In this document: positions 43,082 through 52,699 of the stretch, one piece after another
Position numbering within the stretch: the stretch's first letter is position 1
Layout of the letters: each line of letters opens with the position of its first letter
DNA from: Sorangium cellulosum
GTDB lineage: Bacteria > Myxococcota_A > Polyangia > Polyangiales > Polyangiaceae
Direction of reading: 5' to 3'
NCBI GenBank assembly: GCA_020720045.1
Contig: DYPH01000004.1
Span: 35,604 to 99,603, forward strand
Length of the DNA: 64,000 nucleotides
Made by a program: the position numbers and the translations under genes
The notes under the pieces: generated by a model
The model's input: the letters and a program-made list of their open reading frames with translations, nothing else
Database searches by the model: none
Told to the model about the DNA's origin: nothing

Positions 43082-44875
43082 TCAGCGTCGTCCGCCGCGG
43101 CCGTCCGGATCGGGATCGTAGATTTCGGTGCGACCTTCCCAATCGTCTTCGGCGCTCACCGCAGGCTTCTGGGGGGGCGCACCCGATTTGTCGAGGTTTT
43201 TCGAAGATTCGCCGGGATCGAGTGACGGATCGCGGCCGAAGATCTCGCGGGGATCGACGACCTGGGTGCGCTCGTCGTCCTCAAAAAGCACCGGTCGAGG
43301 TTTCCGCGCAGCCACCGTGGGCTCCTCCGATCCCCGGACGGGGGCCGCCGGTTCGGGGCGCACCAGCGGTTCTTCGAGGAGGTTCATCGAGCCCGTGTAG
43401 GTTTCCGCGAAGGAAAAATCAGGCAAATTTCGCGGGAGTAGCCCTTTTCGTGGTCGAAGAACCGGTGGCTGCACACGCGGCGTCGCGTCGCGGACCGTTG
43501 CTGGCGCCGGGGGGACCGGCCTGCCTGCCGCGGGGCGGGGCGCAGGCATCGCCGGTTCCACAGGCGGGGGCACCGCCTCGACGTCGCCGGTCGTGAAGCC
43601 GGTCCCGCGGACGCTCGTCGGCGCCTGAATACGGGGAACTTGAACAAACACAGGTGCAGGGCGTGGTTGCGGGGCTGTATCTGCCGGGCGGGAGGCTTCT
43701 GGGCGCTCCTTCGGAAGGACCGGAGCCGCCGGCGGGGCCGCAACGGCCTGGGGGCCGAGCGAAGTGGGGGCCGGCGCTGCCGGGCGAGCGGGCAGCGTTT
43801 GCGCAAACGCCTGAAGATCACGACGAAAATCAGCGGCCGTCGGGTACCGCTTTTCGCGATCGCGCATCATCGCGCGTGTGACGATCTGGTCCAGCGCCGG
43901 CGGTACGTCGGGGCGATGATCGCGGAGCGGCTTTGGCGTTGCGCTCAAGATCGCGAGGAGGAGAGCGTTGTAATTCGGCGCCAAAAACGGGCGCTTGCCG
44001 GTGAGTGCCTCGTAGAGCATCACTCCGGTCGCATAGACATCGACGCGACCATCCAGCTTCCGCTCGCCGCGCGCCTGCTCGGAGGCCATGTAGTACGGCG
44101 TGCCCATCACCATGCCAGTGCGCGTGAGCGATAGCTCGTCGTCGCCGTCGCCGATGCCGCCCGCCATGAACTTCGAAACACCGAAGTCGAGGATTTTTAC
44201 GATGGAAGGGCCATGAGCGCGCTTCGCCAGGAAGATATTTTCCGGCTTGATATCGCGGTGCATGACCCCTTTCTCGTGGGCCGCCGAGAGCCCGGCGAGC
44301 ACCTGGAGGAGCACTTCGCAGACGTCGTGCAAGGGGAGCTTCCGCTCGCGGGCGATGCGACCGGCGAAGGTCTCCCCCTCGAGCTTCTCCATCGCGAGGT
44401 AGGGGCTCCCCTCGTGCTCGCCGAGATCGTAGACGGCGCAGATGTTCGGATGCCCAATATTTCCGGCCGCTTTCGCCTCCTGATGGAAGCGCGCCACGCT
44501 CACTTTTTTCGCGGCGTGGGTCGGATTCAAGACCTTGATCGCGACCTCGCGGCCGAGCGTGAGGTGCTCGGCTTCGAAGACCGTCCCCATGCCGCCCTGC
44601 CCGAGAACGCTCTTGATCCGGTAGCGGCCGCCGATCACTTGGCCGAGCAGATCTTCCCGATAAGGCCGCGCAATTTTCGGTGCGCGGCTCGCCTCGGGGC
44701 GCTTTGGCGGCGCAGTGTCCGGCGTCGGCACGACGACAGGGGCCGCCCGACGCGGACGCTCCTCATCGTTGCTTCGCGAAGCGCCCGGCAGCGGCAGTCC
44801 CGTCGCCGGGCATACGGTCGCCGCCGCGGCATGCGGCATGCGGCAGTGCACGCAACGGACGAAGCGCTGGCTCAT
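43082..44875 (-). CDS. Ser/Thr protein kinase with N-terminal zinc-ribbon
   Basis: 597 aa from the ATG at 44875. The first 30 residues include a CVHCRMPH...VCPATG motif, a small Zn-ribbon-like segment seen in many myxobacterial kinases. The kinase domain is complete: GQGGMGTVFEAEHL, K in EVAIKVL, HRDIKPEN, DFGVSK, and GTPYYMASEQA activation-loop end. The C-terminal part is Pro/Ala-rich with phospho-acceptor-like Thr patches (ERTQVVDP and GRTEIYDPD) of the kind recognised by FHA domains. It has no membrane segment. A small VOC protein is encoded 16 bp downstream. Confidence 0.93.
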   Translation of the reverse strand: MSQRFVRCVHCRMPHAAAATVCPATGLPLPGASRSNDEERPRRAAPVVVPTPDTAPPKRPEASRAPKIARPYREDLLGQVIGGRYRIKSVLGQGGMGTVFEAEHLTLGREVAIKVLNPTHAAKKVSVARFHQEAKAAGNIGHPNICAVYDLGEHEGSPYLAMEKLEGETFAGRIARERKLPLHDVCEVLLQVLAGLSAAHEKGVMHRDIKPENIFLAKRAHGPSIVKILDFGVSKFMAGGIGDGDDELSLTRTGMVMGTPYYMASEQARGERKLDGRVDVYATGVMLYEALTGKRPFLAPNYNALLLAILSATPKPLRDHRPDVPPALDQIVTRAMMRDREKRYPTAADFRRDLQAFAQTLPARPAAPAPTSLGPQAVAAPPAAPVLPKERPEASRPADTAPQPRPAPVFVQVPRIQAPTSVRGTGFTTGDVEAVPPPVEPAMPAPRPAAGRPVPPAPATVRDATPRVQPPVLRPRKGLLPRNLPDFSFAETYTGSMNLLEEPLVRPEPAAPVRGSEEPTVAARKPRPVLFEDDERTQVVDPREIFGRDPSLDPGESSKNLDKSGAPPQKPAVSAEDDWEGRTEIYDPDPDGRGGRR

Positions 44876-44962
44876 AGGGTGGACGGGGACGGTACCAATT
44901 TCGGGGGGACTCGACCCTGGAAAAATCGACGTCTTCCACGGTTGTCGGTAAGCTGCCGCCTC

Positions 44963-45430
44963 ATGTCTTCGCCCCTCCGTAGCCCCTTCGCCGTTTTCGC
45001 CCCCGTAGCGCTTGTGATCGCCGCGATTTCCAGCGTTTCTGGTTGTAGCAGCACCTTTGACGGCTCCCAGGTTGCCGTGTCGGTCAAGGCCAACAAGGCA
45101 GGGGTCGCCACCGTGCCGGTCGAAATGAAGCTCGATCACCCTCTCAGCGACGGCGACGGCAAGGATTTCGGCACTGGGGACACCATCGCCATCCCCGCGC
45201 TCGGCGATGGCACGAAGATTGAGGGCAGCGTTCAGGTCGCGTTCTACGGCCCCCGGACGATCGACTACAAAATCTTCGAAAAGGGGGCGCGAATCGCTTG
45301 GGTTCGTTGCTGGACCGTTGAAGAGACCGAAAAGGGCCCTCTCTTCGCTCACAACTACACCGGTGACAAGACCGAGTACCGGATTGAAGCGACGCCGACG
45401 TTTGCCGCCTGTGCCGACGTCCAGAACTGA
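44963..45430 (+). CDS. Lipoprotein of unknown function
   Basis: 155 aa from the ATG at 44963. The signal peptide ends at a lipobox SGC (about Cys28). The mature part is mostly beta-type with no motif I recognise; a few Asp-rich loops (HPLSDGDGKDFGTGD) could bind Ca2+. Two Cys residues lie near the C-terminus. The gene is divergent from the kinase and converges on the ABC transporter gene across a strong terminator. Confidence 0.65.
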   Translation: MSSPLRSPFAVFAPVALVIAAISSVSGCSSTFDGSQVAVSVKANKAGVATVPVEMKLDHPLSDGDGKDFGTGDTIAIPALGDGTKIEGSVQVAFYGPRTIDYKIFEKGARIAWVRCWTVEETEKGPLFAHNYTGDKTEYRIEATPTFAACADVQN

Positions 45431-45450
45431 GTTAATCCGCCGCTAGACAC

Positions 45451-45491
45451 AAAGAAGCCTGCCGAGTGCGATGCACCGGGCAGGCTTCTTT
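45451..45491. terminator. Bidirectional intrinsic terminator
   Basis: A 13-bp perfect inverted repeat AAAGAAGCCTGCC (45451-45463) and GGCAGGCTTCTTT (45479-45491) with a 15-nt loop lies between the convergent lipoprotein and ABC ATPase genes. Both strands end in a short T-run after the stem, so it should stop transcription from both sides. Confidence 0.85.
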
Positions 45492-45503
45492 CCTTGGTTA
45501 ACT

Positions 45504-46580
45504 CTAGGTCAGTTCCATCACTCGGCGCTCAAGGCCCTTCCCCTTAGAAACACCGGCGATACGCGCCTGGTTCTGAAGGAGGACCCAGAGGACTTGTCCG
45601 ATCATCGTTTCGGCGTCGGCGCCCTTTTTATCAAAGGTTACAATGAGTTCACCGCCGCGTCCGCTCTCGGTGTACCCGGCGCTCGTCACAAATGGCACGG
45701 CGCGTACGGCCTCAAGGGGAACCGGACCTTGGCCAAGATCAATGTGAATTTCCTCCGAGGAGGCGGTCAGTTCATTGATCGATCCGCTCGCCACGACTCG
45801 ACCGCGGTCGAGAATCGCGGCGCCGTCACACACTTCTTCAAGTTCCTGAAGGTTGTGACTCGAAATGACCATCGTGCAGCGCCCTTTGCGCCGGCGAATG
45901 ATCTGGCGAACTTCGTAGGCGACACGCGGATCAAGACCAGCAGTCGGCTCATCGAGAAAGACGACTTCCGGATTGCCCAGGAGCGCTTGTGCGATCCCGA
46001 CCCGCTTCGCCATGCCGTGGGAGAGCCCGCCGCAGCGCACGTCCCACCAGCCTTTTCCGTCGACTTCTTCGAGGACATCGAGGACCGCATCGGTACACTT
46101 AGATGCGGGAATTCCTTGAAGTTCTGCGAGGTGCAGCAGGAACTCCGAGACCTTCTCAGAGGCCGGGAGCATCGCGTCTTGGGGGAGGACCCCGAGACGA
46201 CCGCGGAGCGCGTCGACGTTTGACGGGGCGTGGCCGAGTACCTCCAGGACGCCGTCGCTTGGCTGCAGGTAGCCGGCCATCATCGAGAAGGTCGTCGTCT
46301 TGCCGGCTCCGTTCGGTCCGATCAGCCCGTAGACCGATCCGGCGCGAATCCGAAGGCTGATGCCGTCGACAGCGACCTTCGATCCGAAGGCTTTGGTCAG
46401 TTTGGTGAGGCGAATCGCGTACTCGACCGGCTTCTTCTTCTTGGCCGGCGCGTCCTTTTCCATCGCCGTCGCGTCGCTTGCCGCGCTCGTGCTCGGTGCC
46501 GCATCGCTCGCGACGTCGCTGGGCGGCGGGAGGGAATCCTTGGCCTCTCCGCTCGGCTCTTTTGCATTTTCCGTGCTCAT
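45504..46580 (-). CDS. ABC transporter ATP-binding protein (ABC-2 exporter)
   Basis: 358 aa from the ATG at 46580, which shares one base with the permease stop (TGATG). Residues 1-45 are a Ser/Ala/Lys-rich, probably disordered extension. The ATPase follows: Walker A GPNGAGKTT, a Q-loop region VLPQDAML, signature GGLSHGMAKR (a variant of LSGGQ), Walker B VVFLDEPTAGLD and switch ISSHNLQELEE. It is an ABC-2/CcmA-type exporter ATPase; the substrate is unknown. It pairs with the upstream permease. Confidence 0.9.
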   Translation of the reverse strand: MSTENAKEPSGEAKDSLPPPSDVASDAAPSTSAASDATAMEKDAPAKKKKPVEYAIRLTKLTKAFGSKVAVDGISLRIRAGSVYGLIGPNGAGKTTTFSMMAGYLQPSDGVLEVLGHAPSNVDALRGRLGVLPQDAMLPASEKVSEFLLHLAELQGIPASKCTDAVLDVLEEVDGKGWWDVRCGGLSHGMAKRVGIAQALLGNPEVVFLDEPTAGLDPRVAYEVRQIIRRRKGRCTMVISSHNLQELEEVCDGAAILDRGRVVASGSINELTASSEEIHIDLGQGPVPLEAVRAVPFVTSAGYTESGRGGELIVTFDKKGADAETMIGQVLWVLLQNQARIAGVSKGKGLERRVMELT

Positions 46581-47422
46581 CAGACGTCCCTCTTTGAGAG
46601 TGCAAATGCACCAGTCACGAGCGGCAATGCGGCATACAAGGCGCAAGCGAGAAGCCCAACTCCGACGTGCTTCGCGTCCGCAAGCAGGAATTTATCGTCC
46701 AAGCTGTTCGGCCAGAAGAACGTCAGGAACTCGATGTCCTTTACCGCGCCAATGATCGCAAGAATGCCGACGACGATGTAGGTCCCGAAGATGGTCAACA
46801 GAGCGACCATCGGCGTTCGGAAGAAGGAACCAATGCCCGATGCGAGGCCGGTCCACGCCGCCGTGATCGGCAGGGAGAGAATCCATAGCTGCACGCCCCA
46901 ACGGAGAATGGAGCCGATGTTGTCGGTGCCCATGACGGCGGAGACGACCCAGACGATGGACGAAATCGCAAGGTGAAGCGCTGCCACGGTAGAGAACAGA
47001 CCGAGCCATTTCCCCAAGAAATAGCTCGAGCGTCGCGTGCGAACCGTCCAAAAACGGATCGTCCGGTATTGAACGTCCGAGGCGAGGCTGTCGTAGCCGA
47101 GGAGGAGCACCAGCCACGGCGTTGTGAACGTCGCGGCCTTCCACATCGAAAGAACCGTCTGCGGAATCGAGGAGAGGTACTTGGCGGTGGCCGCGTCCTT
47201 TCCGGTCTTTTCGAGGAACTCGGCGAGCATCGCCTGACGCTGCTCGGGCGTGAGCTCCACCGGCATCATCTCGCGTTGCTTCTTCTCGCCATAGGCGAGC
47301 GCAAGGGAAATGAGTGTCGCGACGAGCACCGACAGAATAACGAGGACAAGCCCCTTTGTGCTGCGGAACTGCCGGCGCAATTCACGAAAGAGAATGAGCC
47401 GAATTTCGGTAAGAGGGTTCAT
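46580..47422 (-). CDS. ABC-2 type transporter permease
   Basis: 280 aa. Six hydrophobic segments, beginning with LVLVILSVLVATLISLALAY, and a periplasmic loop between helices 1 and 2. The arrangement fits an ABC-2 type permease that partners the ATPase encoded immediately downstream. The ATG is preceded by an AAGAG-like ribosome-binding site. Upstream lies a 125-bp gap to pcrA, which may hold its promoter. Confidence 0.85.
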   Translation of the reverse strand: MNPLTEIRLILFRELRRQFRSTKGLVLVILSVLVATLISLALAYGEKKQREMMPVELTPEQRQAMLAEFLEKTGKDAATAKYLSSIPQTVLSMWKAATFTTPWLVLLLGYDSLASDVQYRTIRFWTVRTRRSSYFLGKWLGLFSTVAALHLAISSIVWVVSAVMGTDNIGSILRWGVQLWILSLPITAAWTGLASGIGSFFRTPMVALLTIFGTYIVVGILAIIGAVKDIEFLTFFWPNSLDDKFLLADAKHVGVGLLACALYAALPLVTGAFALSKRDV

Positions 47423-47547
47423 GTGTGCTCTTTGTTCGCGGTCCTTATTTGTGAAAGAACGCGCGACATCTCGCCACGATTCCCCGCAAATTCGACCAGT
47501 GCCGGCGGACGGTACAGGTGCAAAGGCCCCCTGTCACCGAGTTCGAC

Positions 47548-50040
47548 TCATCGCTGTTCGAGGAAACGCGTCAGCACTTTCATCTCGCCCCAGCCGGGGA
47601 AGAACGCGAGGACCGACGGGGATGCCATGTCCAAGACCTTCACGACTTGCCCCTCGCCGAACTTCTTGTGGAAGACGCGCGAGCCCTTCCGCAGCGGGCC
47701 GCTTGGCGGCGCGTCCTCGGCACCGTGGGCGTCCCGCACCGGCCCCTCGTCGGAGAACGGGGCGGCGAACTCGGGATCGATCTCGATGAACCGCCCCTCG
47801 GCCGGTGGAGCTGCCGTCCGTGCTTTCGCCGCGATCGGCGCTTTTTTGGCGGCAAAAGACGGCGCGCTCCAGCCGTCATCGTCTTCGTAGTTGGGCCGCC
47901 CAAGGGCCGCCGGCTTCCCGCCCCCGTAGCCGCCAAAGCCGCGGTTGATGTAGCGCCCCTCTTGGGCGATCGCGGTGAAGGTCGGCGAGGGGACGTCGAC
48001 ACAAATTTCGCGAGGAATATCATCAATAAAGCGCGAACGTGCCCCGTAGCGGCTCGTCCCAAAAATCTGGCGGCCGCGGGCCCACGTGAGGAAGAGATTT
48101 TTTCGCGCCCGCGTGACGGCAACATAGGCAAGTCGCCGTTCTTCATCGAATTCCTCGGGGTCGAGGGAACCGCGCTGGGCCATGCCCCGGTAGGGGAACA
48201 TGTCCTCCTCCATCCCGGTGACGACGACGACCTCGAATTCGAGGCCTTTCGCGCCGTGAACGGTCATGAGCGTGACGCGCTCTTCTTTCCCAACACCGTC
48301 CAAGTCTGAAACGAGAGAAACGCGCTCGAGATAGCCGCCGAGAGACGGGGTTTCTCCCGCCGCTTGCGCCATCGCCGCGTAGTCGGCAAGGGACCCATGA
48401 AGCTCGGCTAAGTTCTCGAGACGAGCCTCCGACTCAATACTTTTTTCTGCTTCGAGCGCAGCCCGATAGCCGGTCACTGCAAGGACGCGATCCAGCAAAT
48501 CATCGGGGGTAAGCCGCTCCCGTTCGCTTCGAAGCGCAGAAATCATCTGTTTGAAGAGCGTGAGCTTCTTCTTCGTAGCATTGTTGAGCTTTTTCCCCTC
48601 GCGCGCCGAGTATGGAGCCTCTTCGAACTCCTTCGGCATCGCAAATAGAGGTGTTTGAAGGCTCTTTGGCGGCTCTTCGAAAAATTCGTCATCGCCCGGC
48701 GACGGGACGTTCTCATCGAGTCTGTCGAGGGCGTCCCAGAGCGGGACGCCGAGGGCGGTCGCCAGATCGGTGATGCGCTCCAGGGTCGTCTGCCCGATGC
48801 CCCGCGCCGGCACGTTGATGATCCGGAGGAGATCGACGTCGCTCGCCGGATTCTCGAGAATTCTCAGGTAGGAAAGCGCGTCCTTGACCTCCGCGCGCTC
48901 GTAGAACTTCGTGCCGCCGACGATGTCGTAGGCGTAGTTGGCCGCCCGCAACGCCTCCTCAAGGACGCGTGACTGCGCATGAACCCTGTAAAATACAGCG
49001 ATTTGCTTAGGGGCGGTCCCGGCGTCGCGCGCGCGCCGAAGGATTTCGACCACCTGGGCCGCCTCATCGCGTTCGTCGGCGGTGGCGACGATTGCGACCG
49101 GTGCCCCCGGCTCGTTTTCCGTCCAGAGCTCTTTCTCGACGCGGTTCCGCGACCGGGAAATAATTCCGAGCGCCGCCTGTACGACGTGGCCGGTACTCCG
49201 GTAGTTTTGTTCGAGCTTTACAACTTTCGCGTCGGGGAAGTCGTGGGAGAAGCCACGAATGTTTTTTACGTCTGCACCACGCCACGCGTAGATGCTTTGG
49301 TCGTCGTCGCCGACGACGCAGAGGTTGCGATGGCGATCAGAAAGCGCTCGTAACAGGCCGTATTGAGTGCCGTTTGTGTCTTGAAACTCGTCTACAAGTA
49401 CGTGCGTAAAACGGCTCCGGAGCTGCTCGGCCTCGGGTGTCTCCGAGCGGAGAAGATGGAGGGTCTTCAAAATGAGATCTTCGAAGTCGAGGGCACCTGC
49501 CTGCTCGAGCATCTGCTCATAACGAGTCCATGCCTTCTTTACGACTTCATCCCCGAACGCATCGAGGTTCATCGTCGCCGGACTGCGCCCTTCCTGCTTC
49601 TCTTTTTGGGCCCGCGAGAGGAGCGCACGTGGCGTAAATCGCTTGTCGCCGTCGGCGGCGAGATCGAGTTCGCGGACGACCCGTGTCATCGCCGAGCGCT
49701 GATCGGCGGTGTCGTAGATGACGAAATTTTTTGGGACGCCGATCGCCTCCCCGTGACGGCGGAGGAGGCGCGCGCAGATGGCGTGGAACGTCCCGACTTG
49801 AAGCTCGCGGCAGATCTCGTCGCCGAGCATCGGCAAGAGGCGTTCGCGCATCTCGCCTGCCGCTTTATTCGTGAATGTTACCGCGAGGATCCGCCACGGT
49901 GCCACCCGCGCACGAGCAACGAGATTGGCGATTCGGTAGGTGATGACGCGCGTCTTGCCGCTGCCGGCCCCGGCAAAAACGAGCAGGGGGCCGTCGACGT
50001 GCGCGACCGCTTCCGCCTGAGGAGGGTTGAGGTCGGCCAT
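47548..50040 (-). CDS. UvrD/PcrA-type DNA helicase
   Basis: 830 aa from the ATG at 50040, where the Q-motif sequence MADLNPPQAEAV begins. SF1A helicase motifs are all present: I FAGAGSGKT (residues 22-30), Ia VTFTNKAAGEM, II VDEFQDT, III GDDDQSIYAWRGA, IV EQNYRST, V MTVHGAKGLEF and VI VAVTRARKNLFL. The last 30 residues have the PcrA-type RVFHKKFGEGQVVKVLD end, thought to bind RNA polymerase. It acts as a 3'-5' helicase in repair and in clearing recombination or transcription complexes. It is divergent from grpE with 64 bp between. Confidence 0.95.
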   Translation of the reverse strand: MADLNPPQAEAVAHVDGPLLVFAGAGSGKTRVITYRIANLVARARVAPWRILAVTFTNKAAGEMRERLLPMLGDEICRELQVGTFHAICARLLRRHGEAIGVPKNFVIYDTADQRSAMTRVVRELDLAADGDKRFTPRALLSRAQKEKQEGRSPATMNLDAFGDEVVKKAWTRYEQMLEQAGALDFEDLILKTLHLLRSETPEAEQLRSRFTHVLVDEFQDTNGTQYGLLRALSDRHRNLCVVGDDDQSIYAWRGADVKNIRGFSHDFPDAKVVKLEQNYRSTGHVVQAALGIISRSRNRVEKELWTENEPGAPVAIVATADERDEAAQVVEILRRARDAGTAPKQIAVFYRVHAQSRVLEEALRAANYAYDIVGGTKFYERAEVKDALSYLRILENPASDVDLLRIINVPARGIGQTTLERITDLATALGVPLWDALDRLDENVPSPGDDEFFEEPPKSLQTPLFAMPKEFEEAPYSAREGKKLNNATKKKLTLFKQMISALRSERERLTPDDLLDRVLAVTGYRAALEAEKSIESEARLENLAELHGSLADYAAMAQAAGETPSLGGYLERVSLVSDLDGVGKEERVTLMTVHGAKGLEFEVVVVTGMEEDMFPYRGMAQRGSLDPEEFDEERRLAYVAVTRARKNLFLTWARGRQIFGTSRYGARSRFIDDIPREICVDVPSPTFTAIAQEGRYINRGFGGYGGGKPAALGRPNYEDDDGWSAPSFAAKKAPIAAKARTAAPPAEGRFIEIDPEFAAPFSDEGPVRDAHGAEDAPPSGPLRKGSRVFHKKFGEGQVVKVLDMASPSVLAFFPGWGEMKVLTRFLEQR

Positions 50041-50104
50041 AGTGGCCGAGGACCTACCACTTTTTCGGCCGTCTTTCGCCGTGGGCGCTATAATGGACGG
50101 TCCG

Positions 50105-50665
50105 ATGAGCGACGTCGAAAACACCACCGAAAGCCCGGAAACCGCCCCCGCCACGCCCGCTGAGGCCCACGAGCCTTCTAAGGAAGAGACCCCGGTCGTC
50201 GAAGCGCCCGATCCGGTGCAGGCCGCGAAAGCGGAAACCGCAAAGTACAAAGATCAGCTTCTCCGAGCACTTGCGGACAACGACAACTTCCGCAAGCGCG
50301 CCCGGAAAGAGGTTGAAGACGCAAACCGGAATGGCAAGTCGGACCTCCTCAAGGACTTCCTCCCGGTCTTCGACAACGTAGAACGCGCATTGAAGAGTGG
50401 CGAAAATGCCACCGAGGTGAAGCCGGTCATCGAAGGTCTTCAGATGGTCCTTCGCCAGTTCACCGACATGCTCGGGAAGCACTCCATCGTGCGCACCCCC
50501 GGCGTCGGAACCCCCTTCGATCCTTCGTTCCACGAGGCGATTCAGCAAATCGAGACCGATGAAAGCCCCGCGGGGACGATTCTCGCGGAGGTCCAGCCCG
50601 GCTGGGTCCAAGGCGAGCGTCTCCTCCGCGCCGCGCTCGTTGTCGTCGCGAAACCGAAGGGCTGA
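50105..50665 (+). CDS. grpE: GrpE nucleotide-exchange factor
   Basis: 186 aa from the ATG at 50105. The acidic N-terminal tail (SPETAPATPAEAHEP) is followed by the long dimerisation helix (AETAKYKDQLLRALADNDN) and the core NFRKRARKE, DLLKDFLPVFDNVERAL, and the C-terminal beta domain with GTPFDPSFHEAI and VQPGWVQGERLLRAALVVV. It exchanges nucleotide on DnaK, whose gene follows 148 bp downstream. Confidence 0.95.
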   Translation: MSDVENTTESPETAPATPAEAHEPSKEETPVVEAPDPVQAAKAETAKYKDQLLRALADNDNFRKRARKEVEDANRNGKSDLLKDFLPVFDNVERALKSGENATEVKPVIEGLQMVLRQFTDMLGKHSIVRTPGVGTPFDPSFHEAIQQIETDESPAGTILAEVQPGWVQGERLLRAALVVVAKPKG

Positions 50666-50705
50666 GCGCGAAGAGTTATCGCCGTTTCTTTCGGCCTTTT
50701 GCGAA

Positions 50706-50740
50706 CGGATCGGGCAACCTCGCCCGGTCCGATCGCGTTT
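50706..50740 (+). terminator. GC-rich stem-loop between grpE and dnaK
   Basis: CGGATCGGGC (50706-50715), loop AACCTC, and GCCCGGTCCG (50722-50731) form a 10-bp stem with one G-U pair, followed by ATCGCGTTTTCC. The short T-run suggests a partial terminator or attenuator, so dnaK may have its own promoter or be tuned relative to grpE. No CIRCE element was seen. Confidence 0.55.
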
Positions 50741-50813
50741 TCCTTGGCTTACGAACAAATCTTACCGATCGTCGTCGGAGCCCGCCGCGGGACGACGCTT
50801 TTAAGGGACTAAG

Positions 50814-52640
50814 ATGAGCGACAAGATCATCGGAATCGATCTCGGCACGACGAACTCCTGCGTAGCCATCGTCGAGGTTCTTGCGGACGGCAAGACCGAC
50901 GTCCGCATCATTCCGAACGCGGAAGGGGCCCGCACAACGCCGTCGATCGTCGGGTTTACCGTCACCGGCGACCGCCTTGTTGGTCAGCCCGCAAAGCGCC
51001 AGGCTGTGACCAACGCTCAAAATACTGTCTACGCGGTGAAGCGTTTGATGGGTCGAAAGGTTGGCGCCGAAGACGTTGAGCGCCAGCGGAAAATCGCGCC
51101 GTATTCGATCGTCGAGGCAAAGAACGGAGACGCCTGGGTCAATGTCGCAGCCAAAGACATGTCTCCCCAGGAAGTTTCCGCGATCATCCTCACGAAGATG
51201 AAGGAGATTGCCGAGACGTACCTCGGCGAGAAGATCTCTGAAGCGGTCATTACGGTACCCGCCTACTTCGATGATGCCCAGCGCCAGGCGACGAAAGATG
51301 CCGGAACCATTGCGGGTTTGAACGTCCGCCGGATCATCAACGAGCCGACGGCCGCAGCGCTCGCTTATGGCCTTCAGAAGAAGGAGCGGGAGCGAATTGC
51401 CGTCTACGACCTTGGTGGAGGCACGTTTGATATCTCGATTCTGGAGATTGCCGATGGCGTCTTCAGCGTGAAATCAACGAACGGTGATACTCACCTCGGT
51501 GGTGAGGATTTTGACCAAAGAATCGTCGATCACATCGCCGAAGAATTCGAAAAAGAGACAAAGGTCGATCTTCGCAGTGATCGCATGGCCCTGCAGCGTT
51601 TGAAGGAGGCGGCTGAAAAAGCGAAGCACGAACTTTCCTCCTCGCGCGAGACCCAGATCAATCTTCCCTTCATTGCTCAGAACGCTGCCGGCCAGCCGCT
51701 TCACGTCGACCGCACGATGTCACGTGTCGATCTCGAGATGCTCGTCGGTGAGCTCGTCGACCGCACCCTTGAGCCGTGCAAGAAGGCGCTCGCTGACGCA
51801 CGACTGACCCCGGCGGACATCCACCAGGTGGTTCTTGTCGGCGGAATGACGCGCATGCCGCTCGTCTACAAAGTCGTCAAAGAGTTTTTCGGAAAAGAGC
51901 CGAGCAAAGGCGTCAATCCTGACGAGGTGGTTGCCGCGGGTGCTGCCCTGCAAGGTGCTGCACTTCTTAACGAAACCGTTGAGGTTCTCCTCCTCGATGT
52001 CACCCCGCTAAGTCTCGGCGTCGAGACGGGGGGCGGGGTCTTCACACCGATGATCGGTCGAAATACGACGATCCCGACGGAGCGGAGCGAGGTCTTCACG
52101 ACCAGCGTTGACAATCAGAATTTCGTTCCGATTCACGTCCTCCAGGGTGAGCGCGCAATGGCGGCGGACAACACGAGCCTCGCCCGCTTCGAACTCGCCG
52201 GGATCCCACCGGCACCGCGCGGTGTCCCGAAGATTCAAGTGACCTTCCGAATCGACGCGAACGGAATTCTCGCCGTTGAAGCGAAGGATCTAGGCTCCGG
52301 GAAAGTGATGGTCGTTAACGTTCAGCCGACCAGCGGGCTTTCGAAGGACGACGTCGAGCGATTGGTCGGCGAAGCGGAGCGTCATCAGGCCGGCGACGGC
52401 GATCGCCGCGAGCTTGCAGAGATTCGTAACCAAGCAGAAACATTGCTCTATACGACGGAAGCAGCCCTCGAAGGTTACCAGGACCTCGTCGCCGCGGACG
52501 TCCTTGAGAACACGAAGACCCATTGCGCGATCCTCCGCGAGCGCCTCGAAAATGGCGGGCGCTTGAACGAGGTCCGCGAGGCCTACCAGGCGCTCGAAAC
52601 GTTGACGTTTCAGATCGCCGAAGCTCTCTACGGCGGCTGA
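50814..52640 (+). CDS. dnaK: Molecular chaperone DnaK
   Basis: 608 aa. The nucleotide-binding domain has [47 protein letters not shown] and the [10 protein letters not shown] phosphate-2 region; the substrate domain has [25 protein letters not shown] and ARGIP-like [12 protein letters not shown]. An ADGKT-containing insert follows IVEV near residue 20, where DnaK proteins normally run straight into IPNAEG. The usual Gly/Glu-rich disordered tail is absent, so the protein ends at the lid helices (EALYGG). It works with GrpE and a J-domain partner; the J-domain protein at 34777 is a possible local one. Confidence 0.93.
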   Translation: MSDKIIGIDLGTTNSCVAIVEVLADGKTDVRIIPNAEGARTTPSIVGFTVTGDRLVGQPAKRQAVTNAQNTVYAVKRLMGRKVGAEDVERQRKIAPYSIVEAKNGDAWVNVAAKDMSPQEVSAIILTKMKEIAETYLGEKISEAVITVPAYFDDAQRQATKDAGTIAGLNVRRIINEPTAAALAYGLQKKERERIAVYDLGGGTFDISILEIADGVFSVKSTNGDTHLGGEDFDQRIVDHIAEEFEKETKVDLRSDRMALQRLKEAAEKAKHELSSSRETQINLPFIAQNAAGQPLHVDRTMSRVDLEMLVGELVDRTLEPCKKALADARLTPADIHQVVLVGGMTRMPLVYKVVKEFFGKEPSKGVNPDEVVAAGAALQGAALLNETVEVLLLDVTPLSLGVETGGGVFTPMIGRNTTIPTERSEVFTTSVDNQNFVPIHVLQGERAMAADNTSLARFELAGIPPAPRGVPKIQVTFRIDANGILAVEAKDLGSGKVMVVNVQPTSGLSKDDVERLVGEAERHQAGDGDRRELAEIRNQAETLLYTTEAALEGYQDLVAADVLENTKTHCAILRERLENGGRLNEVREAYQALETLTFQIAEALYGG

Positions 52641-52699
52641 GCGGTCCGCCTGCGAAGCGGCCCTTGAACCGGCGCGCTTTCTGGTAGCGTCGTCGCCGC

